Assembly (NCBI GenBank): GCA_907163375.1
Contig: CAJQUW010009236.1
Span: 496,001-560,000 of the forward strand
Direction of reading: 5' to 3'
DNA from: Prostheceraeus crozeri
Lineage: Eukaryota > Platyhelminthes > Polycladida > Euryleptidae
DNA: 64,000 nucleotides
This document shows, in pieces, positions 56,801 to 64,000 of this stretch (positions are counted from its first letter, which is position 1; each line of letters begins with the position of its first letter). The position numbers and the translations under genes were made by a program. A model generated the notes under the pieces. It was not told the origin of the DNA, searched no databases, and was given only the letters and a program-made list of their open reading frames with translations.

Positions 56801-58021
56801 AAGTAAACGCCTTGTAAGAGATAAACTTCTCCTCCCTTCACTCCAAAGGAAGATTGATCCCAAACAATTCGGTTATGTCTCGAGATTTGGTGGTTGTTCC
56901 AATGCTCTGCTGAGTGTCAGACTTTCTCTGCTTCAGCATTTCACCGAAAATGTCAACAACTCCGTCGCCTTACTTACAGTGGATCTGCAAAAGGCGTTCG
57001 ACACTGTCAGTCACCATCAGCTTCTACTAACTTTAGTTGATAGATTTGGTTGCTCCCCCCACGTTGTCAGCATTATCAAAAGCTTCCTACAAAATCGTCA
57101 ACAGAGAGTCCGCATCCCATCTTGTGACACCCCCTTCAACGATATCAGTAGTGGCGTTCCTCAAGGATCAATTTTAGGACCCCTTCTGTTTATTTTATTC
57201 CTGGATGACATCCCTAACTTTAATGAAACAAAATGCGTGATGTATGCTGATGACATCAGTCTCATTCATAAATTTGAAGACATCAAAAACTGTAAACTCC
57301 AGCCTATTGTTGATTCGCTGTCTGACTGGGTCTGCAAGAAAAGGCTTGCTATCAATGTTTGCAAAACTAAAGTTATGTTTTTATCACGGAAATCTTGTAA
57401 TGCGTCCTATCCAGACATTTTTATCAATGGTGTGCCAATCGAAGTAGTGACATCTGTGAAAATTCTTGGAGTGATTTTTTCGAATAACTTGCGTTGGAGC
57501 GAGCAATTTTCGTCTCTGTATGCAAAATGCTGTCGGGCCATGTCGTATGTCAAGAAATTAAAATCCAATGGTAATTGTAATGACGTTATCATGCAAGCAT
57601 TCTTCGGCATCGTTTTTTGTCATATTGTATACTGTTGGCCTATTATGTGCGATTTAAATGGGAAGGACTTCAAGAAACTTGAGATACTGTACAAAACGGC
57701 TTGTCGGTGGGCCAATTTGACCCACCATAATTCACTTTGTGATCTCCTTGACAGATGCTGTGTGAAAATCATCAAAAGTATTTGTATACATAAAGACTGT
57801 CATCCGTTGTCCCAATTTTTTGTTTTGCGTGACTCTAAGCATGATTTCAGACATTCCCGTGCCCTTCTTCCTTTACGTCGGAACTCATCCTTGTATAACA
57901 ACTCATTTGTTCGATTTTCGTCACGTTCGTAACTTTGACACGTTGATTTTGTCAGTACCAAACAATTCTTGTATTAGTCATACCGCTTTTGTATGATAAA
58001 TAAAGCATTCTATTATTATTA
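56801..58021 (+). mobile_element. 5'-truncated LINE inserted in the PLE RT
   Basis: The insert begins with RT codons at 56802 (SKRLVRDKLLLPSLQ), stays open to 57932, and ends in the 3' tail AATAAAGCATTCTATTATT at about 58001-58021. The pentamer TTATG flanks it (56796-56800 and 58022-58026), a short target duplication or pairing with the ATT tail. Removing the insert restores a normal PLE sequence MGY|AENHLF. The 3' end is nearly the same as the LINE at 17187. Confidence 0.93.
56802..57932 (+). CDS. LINE reverse-transcriptase fragment (open, 5'-truncated)
   Basis: 376 codons without a stop. RT motifs: LLTVDLQKAFDTVSHHQLLL with the catalytic Asp, SGVPQGSILGPLLFILFLDD, and CVMYADDISLIH with an intact YADD box. 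Then come the thumb (SVKILGVIFSNNLRWSEQFS) and an ending LLPLRRNSSLYNNSFVRFS. It aligns end to end with the C-terminal half of the 720-codon frame at 20970-23132. No initiation codon of its own; the endonuclease is missing. Confidence 0.88.
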   Translation, partial: SKRLVRDKLLLPSLQRKIDPKQFGYVSRFGGCSNALLSVRLSLLQHFTENVNNSVALLTVDLQKAFDTVSHHQLLLTLVDRFGCSPHVVSIIKSFLQNRQQRVRIPSCDTPFNDISSGVPQGSILGPLLFILFLDDIPNFNETKCVMYADDISLIHKFEDIKNCKLQPIVDSLSDWVCKKRLAINVCKTKVMFLSRKSCNASYPDIFINGVPIEVVTSVKILGVIFSNNLRWSEQFSSLYAKCCRAMSYVKKLKSNGNCNDVIMQAFFGIVFCHIVYCWPIMCDLNGKDFKKLEILYKTACRWANLTHHNSLCDLLDRCCVKIIKSICIHKDCHPLSQFFVLRDSKHDFRHSRALLPLRRNSSLYNNSFVRFSSRS

Positions 58022-59016
58022 TTATGCTGAAAATCATCTTTTCAAAAATAGTCAGTGCTATAGCCCGATGCACTATTTTCGCTACGTAGATGACACCTTT
58101 GTTGTCTTTAATGATGAAAATCACATCACTAAATTCGCCTCCATGATAAATAGCGTTCATCCTAATCTTCATTTTACTAAAGAATCGGCTGAGGCCGGAA
58201 AACTTCCCTTTCTGGATGTGTTAGTCTTAGTCATAAAAAACAACGACAATTCTTTATCGACCTATATTCATAGAAAACCGACGTGGACAGGTCAATTTCT
58301 TTAGCTTTGTTCCTACTTCTTACAAAAGAAATTTAGTAAAAAATCTTTTCGGTCGTGCGAGACGGATCTGCAGCTCCGAGCATCTCAGTGCTGAAATAAA
58401 GTTTCTCTTTGAAACTTTACGCGATGATGGCTATCCATCCTCATTCATCGAAAAGTACAGCCTGCAAAGGCAAAGAGAGGCTGTTACTGGACCTGAAAAG
58501 AAGCCAGCTTACCTGATGGTTCCGTATTTGGGAGAACAGTTCTCAAGCGAAGTGAGAATGAGAGTCCGTGCTGCAACAGCTCTGGCGTTCTATGCCATCG
58601 AGCCGAAGATCGTCTTCTCCACCACCAAGATTCCAGCTCGCCCCCTCAAGGATCCGCTGCCGCCGACCTGTGCCTCCGACATCGTTTACCAATTCACATG
58701 TAACTGTGGTGACAGTTACGTCGGACGCACGGAGAGGTGGTTGGCCAAGCGAGCTGATGAACACCTTCCACAATGGCTGATGAAGGACAAGTGCAGGCGA
58801 TCTTCAGCAGCACCGACAAGCGCGGTCACGCGTCACACGATGACGTGTACATCGTTCGATCGCGCCAACGAGAAGATCTCCTACTTCAAGCAGCTGGTTC
58901 GCGCTCGCCACCCAATGTTGCTACCATTTCTCGAAGCGACAATGATAGCATCATTGCGGCCGGTTTTATGTGTCCAGAAGCAAACTGTATTAACGCTCGC
59001 TCTTCCGTGGCAGTGA
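58022..59016 (+). pseudogene. PLE RT C-terminus plus GIY-YIG endonuclease
   Basis: It resumes the PLE frame after the LINE: MHYFRYVDDTFVVFNDENHI (YVDD box), then HPNLHFTKESAEAGKLPFLD and STYIHRKPTWTG. One frameshift near 58296 follows, then the endonuclease frame 58516-59016. That frame has VYQFTCNCGDSYVGRTERWL (the GIY-YIG pair, Cys pair and catalytic-type Arg), SAVTRH, and ARHPMLLPFLEATMIASLRP with the conserved Glu. A six-base duplication TTAGTC near 58222-58233 is absent from the inverted copy. GIY-YIG nicking starts target-primed reverse transcription in PLEs. Confidence 0.88.
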
Positions 59017-59451
59017 CTTCAACTCCGTCCTTTCTTTCATTTTAACTGTATATAATGACTTGATTTTTCTTTTATTGTACGCGTTCCGAAGTGTTGCCCG
59101 AAAAGAATCGGCGAAAGGCCTCGCAACTAATGACATCGTTTTGTCTTATCTTTATTACCAATAAAATAAGAACATCCATGACACTTTAATTGTACACTTA
59201 TCTAAAACATGATTATGTATTCGTGCTTATAATGTATAATGTTGTGCAGTAATCTGCTATGCACATGCGATTTTCCTGAGATTAAAATTGAAGGCGATCT
59301 TCAAGTTTACAGTTTATGCTGTTTACTAGACCAGCCCAGCTCATGACAGCTTAGTCTCCTCACTGTGTTAATACTTTGTCTTTGCGATTGCCTTATTGAG
59401 ATGGTCAGTGACAACTTGTTCATCCAATAATTTCATCTAAGCAGCTGGCAC

Positions 59452-61114
59452 CAGAGTTGGAAAAGTCGGAATTGGAATTGACGATATTTAAATCTACTGG
59501 AATTGGAATTGGAATTGACCTTGATAAACCTCAATTCCACTTTTTCGATAGACCTGTGATAAATCGATTTACAAAAATTGAAATCACAGTACTCGGCCGT
59601 TGTGTTGACTGCACGCAGAGATAAGAGAGAGATAGATCGACAGAGGTAGCTTTATTCTATTGTTGAATAAAGGGTGTTTTTTGTGACTTCGATGGGCCTA
59701 TAGCCCCGAACAATGTTATTTCAGCGATTAAGCAGACAATGAAAAGACAATCATCTTTGTTCAATCTGTTACTTAGTTATTTATCAAGTAAGATAATTAA
59801 TCAAAATAAAGCCATTGTTGAATTTAGTTCCTGATAGGATAAGCACACAAAAATTGGAGATTACCTTCATTGTTGTACACACGAAAAACAATTGGTTTGG
59901 AAATAGGAAAATTAACGCTGCATCAAAGGGCAGCAATCCTGTCAGTTCAAATTATGATATAGACAGTGTCAACAAATTATTCTAATAATTATTCAATTAC
60001 ATGAACTATTATTCAACTTCCAATCACAACAATTAACAATATCAATCTTTAAGACTATAGTTATGTACATACGATGCGCAACGATAAAAGAAAAACTTTA
60101 CACTTACAGTTCACTTCTTAATATTGAATTCACTTCAATTCGATCGGACCCACTTATACCAAAATAATATCATAAATATCAGTGGCACTTATACCGTCAA
60201 TCTTCAATCGCGCTCGCTGATGTTTTGCCGTATACGCTGCTGTGTTGTTGTTCGCTGGCAGGCAGTTGTTGTTACTTCTGTAGTTACATTACACCGCGAG
60301 ATCCCGAAGTTTTTCTAACAGCTACTAAAGATGTCGTATGTGTTGTTGTTGTGTCAATTTCTCATCGTTTCTAATTTATACAAATTTTTGAGACTTGACG
60401 ATAAAACCACTTTCTTTTGAATATTGAAAGAGTCTCCTTTAATCTTTGCTCGTTAGCTTCCGACCCGACCACATTTCGTTTTTATCACGGAATTTTTAAT
60501 CTCCTTTTTTAACATGGACCATTAGTCAGATTTCATGATATCATTTTTCATCGTCGTTTTTTCTTTCATCAACAATCACGTTATTCGCACACTGAATTTC
60601 GTTCTTCTGTCAGTTTATTAATAGATTTATTCGCATCTCATCTCTCACTCACTCACTCACTCACTCACTCACTCACTCACTCACTCTCTCTCTCTCTCTC
60701 TCTCCGTTTGATTTGTTGCTGACCGTTAACTTTCTTCTCTTTTTTTCACGAGATATTGAATATCTCGTTTACGAAACGAAAATGGCGCAGGCTGACCGGT
60801 GACATATATACATGTACACAAGAAATATGAACTGTAAACATGAAAACGCACATAGGAACGACGCAGGGAACGGCACACAGGAACAATGAGGAAAGGATAA
60901 GGGCACATGGGTTAGATTGAAACGAGCAAACGTTAGATACATTAACATATAAGACACTATACGCGACATGCAATAATCGGAATTGAATCTTATTATGGAA
61001 TTGGAATTGGAATTGAATTGAACTGTTTCGACTGGAATTGGAATTGGATTTGGAATTGAAATTTCTGCTCCGGAATTGGAATTAAAAAATTTCAGTGGAA
61101 TTTTTCCAGCTCTT
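59452..61114. mobile_element. Non-autonomous hAT element with GGAATT subterminal arrays
   Basis: A perfect 8-bp target duplication GCTGGCAC flanks it (59444-59451, 61115-61122). The ends are CAGAGTTGGAAAA and, from the right, AAGAGCTGGAAAAA. Arrays of the hexamer GGAATT sit just inside both ends (59473-59520 and 60997-61085). No transposase is recognisable inside. The layout parallels the hAT at 16725, whose arrays are ACCGGT. Confidence 0.85.
60643..60704. repeat. Microsatellite (CACT)n followed by (CT)n
   Basis: About ten tetranucleotide units run into a CT dinucleotide tract. Simple repeat inside the hAT element. Confidence 0.95.
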
Positions 61115-61122
61115 GCTGGCAC

Positions 61123-61708
61123 TGTCAATTATGTTCTCGTGTGCTGAATAGCGAATTATTAATGTAAATTTTCATACTTTCTTTTCTGCGTAATCTGTAT
61201 AGGTACGTAGATAGGTTACTATAGCATAAAGCACATTAGTACTTTTAATAATTTGAGAATTGCCAATTAATGAAAGGAAATCAATGACATTACCTGAAGA
61301 GGATTTACCAGGTGTACTACTGTCAAAAGCTGCGAGTTGCACAAATCATCATGCATCATTTTGATACGAATACTCGAATCATTACTCGAGTAGTGCTGTG
61401 AAAATGAGTACTCGACTAATCGTGTCGAACACTGCTTTTTGTTAATTCAGCCACCAAGACAAAAGTTTTTCAGTCAGTCTTATCTTTGCCTTTGTTTAGC
61501 TCATTATCATTCATGATTGTTTTAGGGCAATTTTTTCACTACTTAAAAATCGAAAAAACATGACCTTAGAAAGCCTAAGATAAAACCAAATATTACCAAA
61601 AATCTCAAATTGCAATTTAGTGAGATTTAAGAATCTTAAAGCACTATAGCAACAATTATGCTTCCATATTCAGGCAAAAAGTTAAAAAGTTCAATTTACG
61701 ACATTATT
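61123..61708. other. Intron 11, between hAT and maT
   Basis: No recognised feature. Confidence 0.4.
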
Positions 61709-61710
61709 TA

Positions 61711-63116
61711 CAGGGTCTTCCAGATAAATCTGGACTATTTTAAAACTTCGCTGATGATTACTAAATTGGCGTTTAGAGGATATCTATGCACCTTCTAATC
61801 TCTGTTATGAATAGTATAATCACGTCACATGATTTTTACGCATAGATATTGCTGACCAATCACGCACGAGAGCGTTGAGTAAGCATTAAACTGGGAGACA
61901 TGCGCGCATTTGTGCATTTTATGAACAACTTCAGTCATGTCTCGCGAGTTAGAGCGACGAGCAGCTGTTCTGGAAAGTTTACGTGCCGGTAAAATTGCAA
62001 CAGAAATCATCGCTTTTTTGGATATTTGAAATCGCTTGTTTACAACATCCGCCGGGATTATGAAAGCTCAGATGATAAGGAAAATGTGACAGCCGAAAGA
62101 AAACCTCACAAGCGTCGATCAGACAGCAAGCGAAGTCAAGAGTTCCTGACTGAGCTTAAGAACACGATCAATGAAGACCCCAGCAATTCCATGCGCCAGT
62201 TGGCCCAAGAAATGGACGTCGCACGTTCAACCATCCACAGGTCTGTCCACAAGGATCTCGGTTACCAATCCTTCGTCTTAAGGAGGCGCCAGCTGCTGAC
62301 CAAAACCACGAAGGAGAACCGAAAACTTAAGGCAGAGGCTCTGGTGAATGACCTCAAGAGGGACAGTGCTGGAAAACTCAGGTTTTTCTCTGACGAAAAA
62401 AACTTTATCCAAGACCGGAAGGTTAACCGTCAGAACAACAGATGGCTGTGCGAAGATCCAGGGGACGTCCCAACCACAATGCGAAGCAAGTTTCCCGCAT
62501 CAGTGATGGTTCTTGCAGTGGTCAGCAGTGAAGGTGACGTAATGCCACCACATTTCTTCACTCAAGGACTCCGCATCAATGCAGAAGCCTACATCGAAGT
62601 CCTGAGTTCCATTGTTAAACCTTGGATGGACCGAATCGCGAATGGAAGGGATTATGTTTTTCAACAGGACTCAGCACCAGCTCACAAGGCTCGAAAGACG
62701 CAGGCATGGTGCTATGAAAATCTTCCTTACCACTGGTCACCGGACATTTGGCCTCCCAGCTCCCCAGATTGCAATCCCCTCGATTATTATGTTTGGAGCG
62801 TCGTTGAAGCTAGAGTGAACAATAAGCCCCACAACACTCTGGGAGATCTCAAGGTCAGTATTGTGGAGGAGATGCAGAGTATCGATCGAAACACCTTGGT
62901 CAAGGCTTGTTGCAGCTTCAGGTGCCGACTCGAAAAGGTAATCGAGGCCGAAGGTGGTCACTTCGAGTGAACAGTGATTTAACCTGATTCTAACAATATT
63001 TTCTTCCATCTTGTCATACAATAAAACGCTTCTGCACAAGGAATCAATAATTTTCATTCAAATTTTTTAAAAAATAATTTATATGTAATTAAAGTCCAGA
63101 TTTAGCTGGGACACCA
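61711..63116 (+). mobile_element. maT-like (DD37D) mariner-superfamily element
   Basis: TA flanks (61709-61710, 63117-63118) border ends CAGGGTCTTCCAGATAAATC and, from the right, TGGTGTCCCAGCTAAATC, sharing CTGGACT inside. The length of 1.4 kb and the tip CAGGGTGTCCCAG-like consensus are typical of maT elements. One transposase gene fills it. Confidence 0.9.
61938..62970 (+). pseudogene. maT transposase with a single-base frameshift
   Basis: The true start is ATG 61938 (MSRELERRAAVLESLRAGKI). A one-base disruption near 62022 puts the rest in another frame, open from 62026 to 62970. That frame holds HTH helices (residues about 45-75, SMRQLAQEMDVARSTIHRSV), the first Asp in FFSDEKNF, the second in YVFQQDSAPAH, and the third in PSSPDCNPLDYYVW, with 37 residues between the last two (DD37D). 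All catalytic residues survive and only the frameshift prevents a full-length protein, so this is a recent insertion. Confidence 0.9.
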
Positions 63117-63118
63117 TA

Positions 63119-63667
63119 TTTCAAATTTTAACACAGTATACCCATTTACAGCTTGTTGTACAAAACAGAAATGTATTTTACTACATTTGATATTAAAAAA
63201 GGGTCTGTCTTTGCATAGCATCTTCTTCAGCATGGAGACAGAACGCTCTACCGAAGCAGCGGTTGGCTGGCAGCGCTGCAGCTCAGTGTAAAGTGCTGGC
63301 CAGAGTCTTGCTTCTCGCCGGCAACATTCATATCTGTAGGCAATGCATGCATTGGAACTGACCTCAGACTACATCGCGCTGCTGAGAAGACGAATATTGT
63401 GTCATTCTGCAAGCATCGATCATTTTCTATTCCCTCTACCCGGCAACTCTAACAGTATAAAAATGCAGAAAAGTGACCAAAATATGACTAAATATGATCA
63501 GACACAGAAAATGTGACAAAATATTATCTTACCCTAAAAATATGACATGTCATAAAAAATTGCTCTAATATATGTACATATATGTGTTTCTATGATTTCG
63601 TCTATGTCCCATCCGCTCTCTTCTATTTCTCAAAGCACCGTTGTTCATGATATCTCTTCATTTACAG
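63119..63667. other. End of intron 11
   Basis: A GC-richer patch at about 63225-63410 stands out from its AT-rich surroundings but shows no frame or element signature. Confidence 0.35.
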
Positions 63668-63865
63668 CTGGCTTTAGAAGAAGAACATCTGCAATTGATG
63701 TTGGAGAAGGAGTACGCTGAACGTCAACAGGCATTAATGCAACGTAGGGAATATAATCTTGAACTTCGTACCGATCTCCAGCATTTACATCATAGACAAC
63801 AAATCACAAGACCGTGGGTCTTCTCCTACTTCGTCCATTGGCCACGAGAACTTTTTGAGAGGTAG
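63668..63865 (+). CDS. Coiled-coil gene, last exon
   Basis: The acceptor TTCATTTACAG starts residues 680-744. The helix ends with LALEEEHLQLMLEKEYAERQ, a His-rich stretch LQHLHHRQQITR follows, then the aromatic tail PWVFSYFVHWPRELFER and TAG at 63863-63865. GAG|GTAGGT at 63861 could also be a splice donor, with a possible acceptor at the very end of the window (TGATCCTCAG, 63998). The terminal reading is preferred because a similar PWV-SYF tail closes KIAA2012-type proteins, from memory. No AATAAA is seen before 64000. Confidence 0.8.
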   Translation: MALEEEHLQLMLEKEYAERQQALMQRREYNLELRTDLQHLHHRQQITRPWVFSYFVHWPRELFER

Positions 63866-64000
63866 GTCAAAAGAGTTTGAGAATCACTTTTGCTCACCTC
63901 TCAACTTGGAAATCTAATTAATCAATAATACCAAAGTTATTCTCAATTTCTGAAAGAAGTCATTGAAATAGGCAAGTAAAATCTTTCATGATCCTCAGGT

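Larger units (their letters stand above)
54006..59174 (+). mobile_element. Penelope-like element with inverted 5' copy, direct terminal copies and nested LINE
   Basis: From left to right: an inverted copy of the 3' end (54014-54996), a direct partial copy (55003-55391, continuing to 55412), a coding part with RT, and the true 3' end with GIY-YIG endonuclease (to 59163). Positions 55003-55391 and 58779-59163 are the direct pseudo-LTRs, and 54014-54424 mirrors 55003-55412. A possible target duplication AAAATGAGAACA / AAAATAAGAACA (54006-54017, 59163-59174; 11 of 12) flanks it. This complex layout is known for Penelope-group elements. A LINE splits the RT at 56800/58022. Confidence 0.9.
1790..63865 (+). 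other. Host coiled-coil gene (12 visible exons, 3' part of gene)
   Basis: Twelve exons join into one continuous 744-residue frame: 1790-1946, 2175-2263, 2329-2580, 4212-4469, 8899-8932, 9393-9442, 9504-9703, 11436-11616, 13771-14135, 20329-20678, 38029-38131 and 63668-63865. Every junction keeps phase, each intron is GT-AG, and the stop is TAG at 63863. Residues 1-406 are rich in Ser, Thr, Pro and Gln and likely disordered. Residues about 417-705 are a Glu/Arg/Lys/Ala coiled coil. The tail carries RPWVFSYFVHWPRELFER. The layout and the RPWV-SYF tail resemble KIAA2012-family proteins, from memory only. No catalytic motif, signal peptide or membrane span is visible. Exon 1 starts inside a codon, so more exons lie upstream. 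Introns 10 (17.3 kb) and 11 (25.5 kb) are swollen by transposons. Confidence 0.88.

Noticed and set aside
60726-61128. Minus-strand frames of 119 and 75 codons
   Set aside because: They cover the GGAATT hexamer array and flanks of a non-autonomous hAT; the NSNS and PIPI repeats are array translations.
63861-64000. Splicing of the last exon to a further exon at the window edge
   Set aside because: GAG|GTAGGT and CCTCAG at 63998 are possible splice sites, but the frame already ends in TAG right after the tail motif that usually closes this kind of protein; kept only as an alternative.

Overview
The window reads as a transposon-rich invertebrate-type animal genome: AT-rich DNA, a gene with GT-AG introns up to 25.5 kb, and relics of Tc1/mariner, maT, pogo-like, hAT, MULE, Penelope-like (PLE), LINE and tRNA-derived SINE elements. 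The species cannot be named from the sequence.

The backbone is one plus-strand host gene. Twelve exons between 1790 and 63865 have consensus splice sites and all eleven junctions keep the reading frame. They encode the last 744 residues of a large coiled-coil protein: a Ser/Thr/Pro-rich, probably disordered part (exons 1-8), a long Glu/Arg/Lys/Ala coiled coil (exons 9-12), and a short aromatic C-terminal tail ending at a TAG stop. The tail and general layout recall the vertebrate KIAA2012 coiled-coil protein. That assignment is from memory and is tentative. The 5' end of the gene lies left of the window.

Nearly everything else sits in its introns. In order: end of a Tc1 element (1-669); a 2.46-kb Tc1/mariner-like element with ~400-bp repeat-filled terminal inverted repeats (5898-8356); a PLE endonuclease relic (12640-12905); a SINE (13012-13286); a hAT element with an 8-bp target duplication and a LINE inside it (16725-18734); a LINE with an open 720-codon reverse-transcriptase frame (20880-23215); a possible small membrane-protein gene (23658-24232); a dead mariner (25600-26700); a possible extra cassette exon (28511-28840); a pogo-like MITE (29140-29829); a 6.8-kb FLYWCH-MULE containing a Tc1 element with an intact transposase and mirror-image ends (30416-37236); LINE relics (39985-41380); an inverted-repeat MITE (44470-45476); a hAT relic (48010); a second PLE relic (52050); a complete-looking PLE with inverted and direct terminal copies, split by a LINE (54006-59174); a non-autonomous hAT (59452-61114); and a maT element broken by one frameshift (61711-63116).

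Points that most deserve checking: the Tc1 element whose two ends are both copies of its 3' end; the PLE with the LINE inserted inside its RT core; the in-phase cassette exon; a signal-peptide exon at 3293 whose splice phase and glycosylation sites match Cys-rich/TM exons 20 kb away, which would make two interleaved genes on one strand; and two ~50-bp fold-back repeats carrying a decayed hammerhead-like core.
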